From NCBI GenBank assembly GCA_965243165.1, contig OZ251535.1:2604001-2668000 (forward strand): 64,000 nucleotides of DNA, written 5' to 3'. This document shows positions 1 through 9,643 of this stretch, in pieces. Made by a program: the position numbers and the translations under genes. Numbering within the stretch: the stretch's first letter is position 1; each line of letters opens with the position of its first letter. The notes under the pieces are model-generated. The model saw only the letters and a list, made by a program, of their open reading frames with translations. It was not told the DNA's origin and ran no database searches. The DNA comes from CATQHD01 sp965243165. GTDB taxonomy: Bacteria; Actinomycetota; Acidimicrobiia; Spongiisociales; Spongiisociaceae.

Positions 1-377
1 TCCGTCAACTCAACATCAGACGTATCCGCCGGCAACGACACCCCCGCCGGAACCGCCGCCCGACTCAAAAACAAAGCCATCTGCCAACGCAACACCGGAG
101 CACCCGGATCATACGTCGTCTCCGTCCGACCCTGCGTCACCCCAAAATGACCCAAACAATTCACCGCGTCCTCCGCGAACGAACCCACCACATCCACCAA
201 ACCCCTCGACTCCAACGCCGGCCCCACACACGCCGAGAACAAAGCCTCCCGATCAGCCTCCCCCGACACCGCCCCCACCGGCCGAACCACCCCCACCGCC
301 AACAACGACCCAACCAAACCCAACACAGCCGCAACAGCCAACCACGACCGCCGCCGCACACCACCCGTCATCATCAT
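1..377 (-). CDS. SLH-type surface protein, N-terminal part (runs off window)
   Basis: The first ~125 residues of a secreted surface protein are encoded here, and the gene continues past the window edge. After an ATG cluster (377, 374 or 371; also 383) come basic residues GGVRRRSW, a hydrophobic signal segment (LAVAAVLGLVGSLLAVG) and a first S-layer-homology-like repeat with SFAEDAVNCLGHFGVTQG and WQMALFLSRA. It is a close paralogue, at protein and DNA level, of the N-terminus of the 1284-residue protein at 41060-44914. A GAGAGAGG stretch lies about six bases before the ATG at 377. SLH repeats usually anchor proteins to the cell wall or S-layer. The rest of the protein cannot be seen. Confidence 0.85.
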   Translation of the reverse strand, partial: MMMTGGVRRRSWLAVAAVLGLVGSLLAVGVVRPVGAVSGEADREALFSACVGPALESRGLVDVVGSFAEDAVNCLGHFGVTQGRTETTYDPGAPVLRWQMALFLSRAAVPAGVSLPADTSDVELT

Positions 378-452
378 GACCATCCTCTCTCATCCAGACA
401 CCCGGACCAACACACCCCAACACAGGGCACATCCGGCACTTCAGACACCCAC

Positions 453-481
453 ACTATACACCCAACCACACCCCCCGTCAA
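453..481 (-). promoter_or_regulatory. Promoter of the partial SLH gene
   Basis: On the minus strand TTGACG (481-476) and TATAGT (458-453) are separated by exactly 17 bases, the ideal sigma-70 spacing. The spacer begins with the rest of a six-G run. The same boxes occur in front of the paralogue at 44914, where the G run is 16 long. Transcription would start roughly 70 bases upstream of the ATG. Confidence 0.7.
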
Positions 482-595
482 CTACCCTCACCAACACCAC
501 CCCCCACCCCCACCCAACCAACCAGACACAACAACCCCAACCCACCCAAAAAGATAACCTGACCAGGCACTTCTTGAAGGAAAGGAAATCCCAGC

Positions 596-1234
596 ATGCG
601 GCCTATATCCGAACAGGAACTCCGGTGGAACGCCGACGGGCTGATCCCCGCCTCGGTCCAGGACGACCGCACCGGGGAGGTGCTGATGACGGCCTGGATG
701 AACCGGGAGGCGTTGGAGCTGACCCGGTCCACCGGGCTGGTTCACTTCTGGTCCCGTTCCCGGCGGCGGCTCTGGCAGAAGGGGGAAACCAGCGGGAACA
801 CCCTGGCGTTGCGCCGCCTGGGGGCCGACTGCGACGGCGACGCCCTGCTGGTGCGGGCCGCCCCCGCCGGGCCGGTCTGCCACACCAACGCCCGCACCTG
901 CTTCGCGGAGCCCGGAGAGGGGGGCGCCGGACCGCAGGGCTTCCACGACCTGGAGCGCCTCTGGAACACCATCGCCGAGCGGCTGGCCTCCGGGCGGGCC
1001 GGTTCCTACACCGTCCGCCTGGCCGCCGGGGGCCCCTCCGCCTCCGGGCGGAAAATGATCGAAGAAGCCGCCGAGCTGGCCGCCGCCGCCCTGGACCACC
1101 AGAGGGGGGCGGCCGATGACGGCCGCCTGGCGGAGGAGGCGGCCGACGTCCTGTACCACCTCCTGGTGCTGCTGGCCGAGCGGGGGGCGCCCCCCCGAAG
1201 GGTGCTCGAGGAGCTGGCCGCCCGCCGCCGCTGA
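596..1234 (+). CDS. hisIE: Bifunctional phosphoribosyl-AMP cyclohydrolase / phosphoribosyl-ATP pyrophosphatase
   Basis: Catalyses the second and third steps of histidine synthesis in the cytoplasm. Residues 1-110 are the HisI cyclohydrolase with GEVLMTAWMNREAL, the WQKGETSGN segment, the metal-binding DCDGD run and the downstream CHT and C zinc ligands. Residues ~115-212 are the HisE helical pyrophosphohydrolase with MIEEAAE and EEAADVLYHLL. At 212 residues it has the usual length of the fused form. An AAGGAAAGGAAA purine stretch precedes the ATG. No other his gene is near; it stands alone between the divergent SLH gene and the ccm locus. Confidence 0.93.
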   Translation: MRPISEQELRWNADGLIPASVQDDRTGEVLMTAWMNREALELTRSTGLVHFWSRSRRRLWQKGETSGNTLALRRLGADCDGDALLVRAAPAGPVCHTNARTCFAEPGEGGAGPQGFHDLERLWNTIAERLASGRAGSYTVRLAAGGPSASGRKMIEEAAELAAAALDHQRGAADDGRLAEEAADVLYHLLVLLAERGAPPRRVLEELAARRR

Positions 1235-1294
1235 CCAGAGCGGCCACTCCTTGCGGCTTTCGGCCCCCGGGAGGCGGCGTTCTACACTGGCGGC

Positions 1295-1960
1295 GTGGCC
1301 CCGCCCCCCTTGGTCAGTTTCGACAACGTCGCTTACACCGCCTCCGGGCGGGTGGTCCTGCGCCGCGTAGATCTGGCCGTCCGCCCCGGGGACGTTTTGG
1401 GCGTCTCCGGACCCAACGGGGCGGGCAAGACCACTCTTCTGCGGCTGGCGGCCACCCTGCACCGGCCGGCCAAGGGCGGCTTGCGGGTGCTGGAAGCCGG
1501 GGCCGGCGCCGGCCCCGAAGAGCTGGCCGCCGTCCGGCGGCAGATCGCCATGATCGGGCACTTCCCGGCGGTGTGGCCGGAACTGACCCTGCGGGAGAAC
1601 GTGGAGCTGGTTGCCCGCCTGCGGGGCGGCCCCCCCGCCCGGGACCCGCTCGCGGCGGTGGGCCTCGAACGCCTGGAAGACTGGAAGGCCTCCCGCGCCT
1701 CGCTGGGCATGCAGCGCCGGGTGGAGTTCGCCCGCCTGCTCGGCTGGACCCCCCGCCTGCTGCTGCTCGATGAACCCCACGCCGGCCTGGACGCCGCCTC
1801 CGCCCCGCTGGTGGACGAGGTGGTGGGCCGGGTGGCCGCCAACGGCGGAGCGGCGGTGCTGGTCTCCCACGATCCGGGCCGGATGACCGCCTTGGTGAAC
1901 CGCAGCATCTCGGTCACCGCCGGAGAGGTCAGCGAAGTGAAACAGAACGATGGCGGCTGA
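1295..1960 (+). CDS. ccmA: Heme exporter ATP-binding protein CcmA
   Basis: ABC ATPase of the CcmABCD complex, which releases heme-loaded CcmE during cytochrome c maturation. Visible motifs are Walker A GPNGAGKTT (~residue 41), a degenerate signature SLGMQ instead of LSGGQ, Walker B LLLLDEP, and the switch histidine in VLVSHD. The 221-residue length fits CcmA. The start is a GTG at 1295. The end overlaps ccmB by 11 bases, which indicates translational coupling. Its place at the head of ccmB-C-D-E-F supports CcmA over other small ABC ATPases. Confidence 0.9.
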   Translation: MAPPPLVSFDNVAYTASGRVVLRRVDLAVRPGDVLGVSGPNGAGKTTLLRLAATLHRPAKGGLRVLEAGAGAGPEELAAVRRQIAMIGHFPAVWPELTLRENVELVARLRGGPPARDPLAAVGLERLEDWKASRASLGMQRRVEFARLLGWTPRLLLLDEPHAGLDAASAPLVDEVVGRVAANGGAAVLVSHDPGRMTALVNRSISVTAGEVSEVKQNDGG

Positions 1961-2702
1961 GCAGCAGGAACGCTCCTCCCTCGGCGCCCGCTTCCGGCGC
2001 AGGGCCCTGCCCTGGGCGCGCGGAGCGCAGACCGGATTCTGGCGGCAGACCTGGTGGATGATCCACAAGGAGCTGCGGGTGGATCTGCGGAGCCGCGAGA
2101 CCCTGCTGATGGCCGCCCCCTTCGCGGCGATGGCCCTGTTGCTGGCACCCCTGGCCCTGGGGACCGACACCGCCCTGCTCCGCCGCATCGGACCGGGCAT
2201 GCTCTGGCTGGTGGTGGTGCTGTTCGGGATGACCGTAACCGTCCGGCCGGGCGCCATCGAACCCCGCCCGGTGCGCGACCTCCTGACCCTGAACGGCCTG
2301 GACCCGGTGGCCGGCTTCTTGGGCCGCAGCGCCGCCTCCGCGGTCCTCCTGCTCGTGTTCACCCTGCTGCTCACCCCGGTTATGATCGCCCTGTACGGGC
2401 CGGAAGCCTCCCCCCGCTGGGGGTGCCTGATCTGGCTGGCTGTCGGGGCGGCCATCGCCCTGGGCCTGCTGGGGACGCTGGCCGCGGGGCTGGTGACGGG
2501 GCTGCGGTCGCGCACCGCCCTGGCCCCGATAATGTCCGTGCCGCCGGCGGCCCCGATCCTGGTTGCGGTCGCCCGGGGGACAGAGGCCGCCCTGGACGGG
2601 GAAATGGCCGTCCCCTGGCTGCTGATGCTGGCGGCCATGGACCTGATCCTGCTGATCGCCGGAGTGATGCTGGCCGGCCCCTTGGACGAGACAACCCGGT
2701 GA
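1950..2702 (+). CDS. ccmB: Heme exporter membrane protein CcmB
   Basis: Integral membrane partner of CcmA. The 250-residue protein has a charged N-terminus, then WWMIHKELRVDLRSRETLLM, a signature typical of CcmB, and about six hydrophobic segments (for example MAAPFAAMALLLAPLALG, MLWLVVVLFGMTV, AVLLLVFTLLLTPVMIAL and LLMLAAMDLILLIAGVMLAG). It starts inside the end of ccmA and is followed by a 20-base duplication that leads into ccmC. Confidence 0.9.
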   Translation: MAAEQQERSSLGARFRRRALPWARGAQTGFWRQTWWMIHKELRVDLRSRETLLMAAPFAAMALLLAPLALGTDTALLRRIGPGMLWLVVVLFGMTVTVRPGAIEPRPVRDLLTLNGLDPVAGFLGRSAASAVLLLVFTLLLTPVMIALYGPEASPRWGCLIWLAVGAAIALGLLGTLAAGLVTGLRSRTALAPIMSVPPAAPILVAVARGTEAALDGEMAVPWLLMLAAMDLILLIAGVMLAGPLDETTR

Positions 2703-2730
2703 AGCGATGAACAACCCGGTGAGGCGATGA
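2691..2730 (+). repeat. 20-bp tandem duplication at the ccmB-ccmC junction
   Basis: Two adjacent 20-base units (2691-2710 and 2711-2730) differ by one base and both end in GCGATGA. The first spans the ccmB stop; the second carries the ccmC ATG. The ATG of the first copy (2707) opens a seven-residue reading frame (MNNPVRR) whose TGA overlaps the ccmC ATG as ATGA, so the duplication created a mini-ORF that could couple ccmB and ccmC translation. Confidence 0.85.
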
Positions 2731-3470
2731 AGGGGCGGAAACTCGAACTGGCGGCGCGCATCTCCGGCGGCGTCGCACTGGCCGCGGTCGGCTTCAGCCT
2801 GTACACGGCGGCCGCCGCTCCGAGCGAGATCACCCAGGGAGACGCCGCCAAGCTGCTGTTCATCCACGTTCCGGCGGTCATCGCCGCCTATCTGGCCCTG
2901 GGGACGGGCTTCCTGGCCGCCCTGTGGCACCTGATCCGCTCCTCCCCCGCCGCCGACCGGCTCTCGGCCTCCGCCGTCGAGGTCGGGGTGATCTTCACCG
3001 CCCTCACCCTGCTCTCCGGAATGATCTGGGGCCGGGCCGTGTGGGGGGTGTGGTGGGATTGGAACGACGCCCGGATGATGTCCACCGCGGTCATGTTCTT
3101 CTTCTACATGGGGTACCTGGCCCTGCGCCGGGCGATGCCCGGCGGCAAGGCCCGATCCGTCCGGTGCGCGGTGCTGGCCGTGGTCGGCTTCCTGCAGGTG
3201 CCGGTCGTCCACTATTCGGTGCTGTGGTTCCGCACCCTCCACCAGGGGCCCGCCATTCTGCGGCCCGACGGCTTCAACAGCACCATGGACGAGGCCTTCG
3301 CCCTCCCTTTGACGTTGGGGATACTGGCCTTCGCGGCGGCGATGACCGGCCTGATGGCCGGGCGGCTGATCCTGATGCGCCTCGACGAAGCCCGCGGCGA
3401 GCTGTGGGGCCTCGGCCCGCCGGTGGGCGGACGTGTAACCGCCCCGTTCATGGGAGATCGGAATGAGTGA
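2727..3470 (+). CDS. ccmC: Heme handling protein CcmC
   Basis: Membrane protein that presents heme to the chaperone CcmE. It has six hydrophobic segments over 247 residues and the tryptophan-rich heme motif WGRAVWGVWWDWNDARMMS around residues 100-118. The conserved histidines that flank it in CcmC are present in the LLFIHVPAVI and VPVVHYSVLWFRTLHQ segments. The start at 2727 lies in the second unit of the duplication; the C-terminus overlaps ccmD by eight bases. Confidence 0.92.
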   Translation: MKGRKLELAARISGGVALAAVGFSLYTAAAAPSEITQGDAAKLLFIHVPAVIAAYLALGTGFLAALWHLIRSSPAADRLSASAVEVGVIFTALTLLSGMIWGRAVWGVWWDWNDARMMSTAVMFFFYMGYLALRRAMPGGKARSVRCAVLAVVGFLQVPVVHYSVLWFRTLHQGPAILRPDGFNSTMDEAFALPLTLGILAFAAAMTGLMAGRLILMRLDEARGELWGLGPPVGGRVTAPFMGDRNE

Positions 3471-3582
3471 CGGGTGGGTGATCTTCGGGTACGCGGTCAC
3501 CTACGGGATCCTCGCGGCCTACGCCGCCCGGCTGCTGTTCCGAATCAGGTCCCTGCGCCGCTCCCTGCCGCCCCGGCCATGA
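3463..3582 (+). CDS. ccmD: Small heme exporter protein CcmD
   Basis: A 39-residue single-pass membrane peptide between ccmC and ccmE: MSDGWVIFGYAVTYGILAAY then ARLLFRIRSLRRSLPPRP. One hydrophobic helix followed by a strongly basic tail is the standard CcmD layout; CcmD stabilises CcmABC and the release of CcmE. It overlaps ccmC by eight bases and ccmE by four (ATGA). Identification rests on position, length and topology, because CcmD sequences are poorly conserved. Confidence 0.85.
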   Translation: MSDGWVIFGYAVTYGILAAYAARLLFRIRSLRRSLPPRP

Positions 3583-3994
3583 CCCGCCGGCGCATCGTGC
3601 TGCCGGCCCTCGTCCTCTTGGCGGCCGTGATCGGCGGCCTGGTCTGGATCAACCTGGGGGAGAACCTCGTCTACTACCTGACCCCCTCCGAAGCAGTCGA
3701 GCAGCGGGGGGGAGAGGCGGCGGCCGGGCGCTTCCGCCTGGGCGGCCTGGTGGAGGAAGGAAGCGTCGAGGAAACCCCGGGCGGAATCCGGTTCGCGGTG
3801 GGGGACGGCGCCGCCTCGGTCGAGGTGGAGCACACCGGGGCGCCGCCCCAGCTGTTCCGGGCGGGGATCGGGGTGGTGGTGGAAGGCGCCTGGGAGGGCG
3901 CCCGTTTCCATTCCGACGTCCTGCTGATCAACCACGACGAGCAGTACCGGGCGCCCGGCGGCGAGGGGGCTTACGAGGTTCCTGCGGGCGGGGT

Positions 3995-3998
<4 letters not shown>
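3579..3998 (+). CDS. ccmE: Heme chaperone CcmE
   Basis: Extracytoplasmic heme chaperone that binds heme covalently. The 139-residue protein starts MTRRRIVLPALVLLAAVIGG, a basic end plus membrane anchor, followed by an OB-fold beta domain (FRLGGLVEEGSV, VVVEGAW). The heme-attachment motif is HDEQY near the C-terminus (HxxxY type, as in HDENY of Escherichia coli), not the CxxxY variant. The start codon overlaps the ccmD stop, and its own stop overlaps the ccmF start by four bases. Confidence 0.92.
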
Positions 3999-6082
<2,084 letters not shown>

Positions 6083-6083
6083 T

Positions 6084-6485
6084 ATGAAGATGAACATACG
6101 TTCCCTCTTGGCCTGGCCGGCCACCGTCCTCTTGGCGGGGGTGGTGCTGTGGGGGCTGGCTGCCGGGGAGGCCTCCGACCGCGACCGGGTGTCGTCTCTG
6201 GGCGCCCGTATCCGCTGCCCCGTGTGCCAGGGCGAGTCGATCGTCGATTCGCCCACCCCCTACGCCCAGGACATCCTCGCCTTCGTGGAAGAAAAGGTCG
6301 AGGAAGGGTGGAGCGACGAGCAGATCCTCGGCTACCTGGAAGACCGCTTCGCCGGGATACGCCTCGACCCCCGCTTCTCGGGATGGGCGGCGCTGCTCTG
6401 GCTGCTGCCCGTCGGGGCGGCGGGGGCCGGGGCCGTGTTGGCCGCCCGCCGCCTCCTGCGCCCGCGGGGTTCTACCGATGGATGA
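6084..6485 (+). CDS. ccmH: Apocytochrome c thiol reductase CcmH (CcmH N-domain type)
   Basis: Membrane-anchored reductase that prepares the CXXCH cysteines of apocytochromes. The 133-residue protein has an N-terminal signal/anchor (LAWPATVLLAGVVLWGLA), the conserved redox motif RCPVC in GARIRCPVCQGESIVDS, a three-helix domain (QDILAFVEEKVEEGWSDEQI) and a C-terminal membrane helix with an RR tail. It corresponds to the N-terminal half of the fused E. coli CcmH; the TPR half is the next gene. Confidence 0.93.
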   Translation: MKMNIRSLLAWPATVLLAGVVLWGLAAGEASDRDRVSSLGARIRCPVCQGESIVDSPTPYAQDILAFVEEKVEEGWSDEQILGYLEDRFAGIRLDPRFSGWAALLWLLPVGAAGAGAVLAARRLLRPRGSTDG

Positions 6486-7272
6486 CCGCGGCGTCTCCTT
6501 CCCCGCCCCCGGCCGGCGCGCTCTGGCCCGGCGGGACATCGCCGAGGTGCGGCGCCAGCAGGCGGAGGGGGAGATGGACGCCGAGACCACCGAGCGGCTG
6601 GTGCGCCGCTACCAGGAGGAGATCGACCGCCTCGACGGCGGGGGCGGGGGCGGCGGCGGCGGGGGTTCGGCGGCGGGCGGCGGGAAGCCCCGGCTCCGGC
6701 GGCTGGCGGGGGCCCTGCTGTTGACGGCCCTGTTCGCCGGGGCGGCCGCAGGCGCCTTTTTGGCCGTCCAGAACCGGGAGGGGGGGTTCATTACGGGCGG
6801 GGGCGGGGGCGGCCCGGTGGACCTGTCCGAGGTGACCAACGACCAGATGGAAGCGGTGATCGCCGCCAACCCCGGCGTACCCGAGATCGCCGCCATGAGG
6901 CTGGCCCTGGCCGACCGTTACTTCGAGGAAGGCCGTTTCTCCTCCGCCCTGCCCCATTATCTGGATGCGCTGGACGGACGGCTCGACCGGGGGCGGCGGG
7001 CCAGAGGGATGGCGAGGGTGGGCTGGATGAGCCATCTGTCGGGGGCCGGGGAACCGGCCGAGGCCTATCTGGCCCGAGCCTTGGAGATCGACCCGGACTA
7101 CCTGGAAGCCGGCCTGTTCCTGGGGCTGGTGCGCTTCGACCGAGGGGACCCGGCCGGCGCCCTCGCCCGGCTGGAGCCCCTGCTGGCCGAGGAGGGCCTG
7201 CCCGAGGGCGCCCGGCAAACCCTCGAAGAAACGGTGCGGGAAGCCCGGCGCCGGCTGGAGGAGGAATCGTGA
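6478..7272 (+). CDS. TPR protein CcmI/CycH-like
   Basis: Presumed apocytochrome-binding partner of CcmF and CcmH. The N-terminal part resembles the CcmI cytoplasmic segment (ALARRDIAEVRRQQAEGEMD, then RRYQEEIDRL). A run of ten glycines follows, then a membrane helix (LAGALLLTALFAGAAAGAFL) and an extracytoplasmic domain with TPR-like helices (LALADRYFEEGRFSSALPHY; AYLARALEIDPDYLEAGLFL). It overlaps ccmH by eight bases and ccmG by four. The homology is weak outside the layout, so the role is inferred from context. Confidence 0.75.
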   Translation: MDDRGVSFPAPGRRALARRDIAEVRRQQAEGEMDAETTERLVRRYQEEIDRLDGGGGGGGGGGSAAGGGKPRLRRLAGALLLTALFAGAAAGAFLAVQNREGGFITGGGGGGPVDLSEVTNDQMEAVIAANPGVPEIAAMRLALADRYFEEGRFSSALPHYLDALDGRLDRGRRARGMARVGWMSHLSGAGEPAEAYLARALEIDPDYLEAGLFLGLVRFDRGDPAGALARLEPLLAEEGLPEGARQTLEETVREARRRLEEES

Positions 7273-7892
7273 GCCGCCCGGAGGAGCGGAGGCGGATGAG
7301 TCCGGCCGGGCGGCGGATCATGGCGGCGGGAATCGCGGTGATCGGGCTGGCGGTTACGGTGTTCGCCGCCCGCTTCGGGACGGAAGCCGACCGGGCCGCC
7401 TCCCCGGTGCTCGGCGCCCCCGCCCCCGGCCTGTCCCTCCCCCGCCTGGGCGGCGGAGAAGCGGTCGATTTGGCGGCCCTCGACGAGGCCTACGAGGCGG
7501 TCGTGATCAACTTCTTCGCTTCCTGGTGCCTGCAGTGCCGCAACGAACACGCCGACCTGGCCGCCGCCGCCGAGGCCTACCGCGACCGGTCGGTGCGTTT
7601 CGCTGGCATCGTCTTCTTGGACGAACCCGACCGGGCCAAGGCCTTCCTCGACGAGCTGGGCTGGGCCGCCAACACCGACTACGCCGCCGACCCCGGCGCC
7701 CGCGCCGCCATTGAGTTGGGTGTCTTCGGGGTGCCGGAAACGATCTTCATCCGCGACGGCCGGGTGGTGGGAAAGCTGCTAGGCGAGACCGACGCCCTGA
7801 CCCTGAGCTCCGCCCTGGAACAGGTACTGGCAGGCGGCGAGGTCGAACCCAGGCAGGTGGGTGAATACCGCCAAAGCCCCGACGACCGATAG
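7269..7892 (+). CDS. ccmG: Thioredoxin-fold protein CcmG/DsbE-like
   Basis: Membrane-tethered thiol oxidoreductase for apocytochrome reduction. After a basic N-terminus there is one anchor helix (MAAGIAVIGLAVTVFAARFG), then a thioredoxin fold with active site WCLQC in FFASWCLQCRNEH and the cis-proline region GVFGVPETIFIRDGRV, typical of CcmG. 207 residues. It is the last gene of the ccm run. No CcdA/DsbD electron donor is encoded in the window. Confidence 0.88.
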   Translation: MSRPEERRRMSPAGRRIMAAGIAVIGLAVTVFAARFGTEADRAASPVLGAPAPGLSLPRLGGGEAVDLAALDEAYEAVVINFFASWCLQCRNEHADLAAAAEAYRDRSVRFAGIVFLDEPDRAKAFLDELGWAANTDYAADPGARAAIELGVFGVPETIFIRDGRVVGKLLGETDALTLSSALEQVLAGGEVEPRQVGEYRQSPDDR

Positions 7893-7918
7893 ACCGCCCC
7901 CGGGTCCTGGCTGTGCAT

Positions 7919-8146
7919 CTAGCCTTCGGTATCGAGTTGTTCGATCACGGCACCGATGTCGGAAATATCCATCTTGAAGGGACCCATGTCGGAGGGGATA
8001 TGCCGGTAGGGAGCAACCGGCTCTCGGTTTTGCAGGCCTTGGCGGACGAGGCGGTTGACCGCCTCGCTTCTCCCAATACCCTCCGCCCGGCGCAGGTCCT
8101 CCACCGCAACCGCCACATCGTCGTCGAGTGTCAGGGTCATGCGCAT
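7919..8146 (-). CDS. Ribbon-helix-helix antitoxin-like protein (orphan)
   Basis: A 75-residue protein starting MRMTLTLDDDVAVAVEDLRR, the classic CopG/VapB-type beta-strand and helix, followed by IGRSEAVNRLVRQGL. The C-terminal half (PFKMDISDIGAVIEQLD) resembles the toxin-binding tail of VapB antitoxins. The start at 8146 is chosen because the fold begins there; no clear ribosome site is visible. No PIN-domain or other toxin gene lies next to it. It is an orphan antitoxin or a stand-alone regulator. Confidence 0.7.
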   Translation of the reverse strand: MRMTLTLDDDVAVAVEDLRRAEGIGRSEAVNRLVRQGLQNREPVAPYRHIPSDMGPFKMDISDIGAVIEQLDTEG

Positions 8147-8428
8147 GCAGAGAGGATATCGCACTCCGATGATTGTCACCGGTTGACGGTCCCCTCTCGA
8201 CCCAGAAGGCCGGTCGGACATCCTCTCGCCCGACCCGCCGGGAGTGCAGGTGAGTACCCGGCCGCCAGCCCAGCAAGAACTTGCCGAGAGGGTTGACGAT
8301 AGGAACAAATGTTCGCCTAGATGCCCCCTCTCAGATCCAATGTGCATTTCCGTTCAGGTCTGGTAACTTATGGAACAGTTGGTCCGAAAACGACCAAGCG
8401 GGTTACCAGATCAACAGGAGCGCAAACA
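8147..8428. other. Intergenic: left edge of AT-rich island
   Basis: Composition changes here from very GC-rich to AT-rich at about 8280. A short palindrome GAACAAATGTTC lies at 8300-8311. Divergent promoters for the antitoxin gene and the ATPase gene probably lie here, but no clear boxes were identified. Confidence 0.4.
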
Positions 8429-9643
8429 ATGAACGGCAGAAGATTCATACGAACAATCCGCCTAGAGAACCTCCTGTCCTACGGTCCTGACACTGAAGAA
8501 ATTGACCTGCTTCCTCTCAATGTTCTCATTGGACCTAACGGCTCTGGTAAGTCAAATCTGATAGAAGCCCTATCTCTCTTAGAAGCTGCATCTCATAACC
8601 TTCAAAGGCCGATACAAGTTGGTGGAGGAACACGTGAATGGCTCTGGAAAGGAACAGACAGATTTCCTACCGCCATTTTGGAAGTTACTATTGAAAATGG
8701 ATTAGATACAATACCTATCAAATATCATATATCTTTTACAGGTGATGGATCAGGCAGGTTTGTATTGAAAGATGAACGAGTTGAAGACAGTAAATCAGCA
8801 AAAAGGCCTGGGAAGGTTAATTTCTATTATCGCTATCAAGAAGGATCTCCGATTCTTAACGCTAAGGTACCAGCAAAACGGGGCAACGGTCATAAATGGC
8901 AAGAAAGGGAATTGGGGGAAAAGCTTAGTCATGAGCAGTCCGTTTTATCACAGATTCGTGACCCTAATGTTTATCCCATATTAGCATTTATCACCGACCG
9001 CTTTCGCGCAGGAATACATTTCTATCGTGAATGGGATTTTGGTCGTTATAATGCATATCGTGCTCCGATACCTATTGATCTACCATCCTACTATTTACTA
9101 GAGGACGCTTCCAATCTTAGTCTTGTACTTGCTAATTTAATCAACAATCCAACGGTAAGAGATACGATAACATCTGAATTAAGATTGTTTTTTCCACAAG
9201 CTGATTTCATTAGTTCAACTATACAGGAAGGAGCCGTACGAATCAACCTACATGAAAAGGGGTTGCAACACCCGATCTCTCTGGCTCGCTTTTCGGACGG
9301 TATGCTCCGTTATATTTCCCTTTTAACTATACTGTGTCATCCCGATCCTCCTCTTGTTACATGCATAGAAGAGCCAGAAATAGGTCTACACCCAGATATA
9401 ATTATTGAATTGGCAAGATTACTAATCGAAGCATCATCAAAGAGTCAGATAATCATCACTACTCATTCTGATATACTTGTAGATGCTCTTACAGATATTC
9501 CAGAAGCCATTATTGTGTGCGAGCGACCGACAACTAGTACACAAATGAGCAGGCTAAACAAAGATAAACTTGAGCCTTGGCTTGAGAAATACCGCCTGGG
9601 CGACCTATGGACGAGCGGCCAACTAGGAGGCAATCGATGGTGA
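8429..9643 (+). CDS. RecF/OLD-type AAA ATPase (AAA_21-like), candidate defence gene
   Basis: A 404-residue ABC/SMC-like ATPase. Walker A is GPNGSGKSN in LNVLIGPNGSGKSNLIEALS; a signature-like segment is ARFSDGMLRYISLL; Walker B is CIEEPEIGLHPD; the switch histidine is in IIITTHSDILVDAL. The start at 8429 has a CAGGAG ribosome site eight bases upstream. The gene is far more AT-rich than its neighbours and its codons end often in A or T, which suggests recent transfer. The stop overlaps the start of the next gene (ATGGTGA). Such ATPases paired with a small nuclease-like protein are common in antiphage systems; the function here is inferred. Confidence 0.85.
   Translation: MNGRRFIRTIRLENLLSYGPDTEEIDLLPLNVLIGPNGSGKSNLIEALSLLEAASHNLQRPIQVGGGTREWLWKGTDRFPTAILEVTIENGLDTIPIKYHISFTGDGSGRFVLKDERVEDSKSAKRPGKVNFYYRYQEGSPILNAKVPAKRGNGHKWQERELGEKLSHEQSVLSQIRDPNVYPILAFITDRFRAGIHFYREWDFGRYNAYRAPIPIDLPSYYLLEDASNLSLVLANLINNPTVRDTITSELRLFFPQADFISSTIQEGAVRINLHEKGLQHPISLARFSDGMLRYISLLTILCHPDPPLVTCIEEPEIGLHPDIIIELARLLIEASSKSQIIITTHSDILVDALTDIPEAIIVCERPTTSTQMSRLNKDKLEPWLEKYRLGDLWTSGQLGGNRW

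Noticed and set aside
488..2881. Very long open frames antisense to real genes (also 3971-6256 minus, 26240-28939 plus, 35308-38217 minus, 35082-38639 plus)
   Set aside because: They are shadows of GC-rich coding regions: low-complexity Arg/Gly/Pro/Ala protein, no motifs, and fully overlapped by recognised genes.
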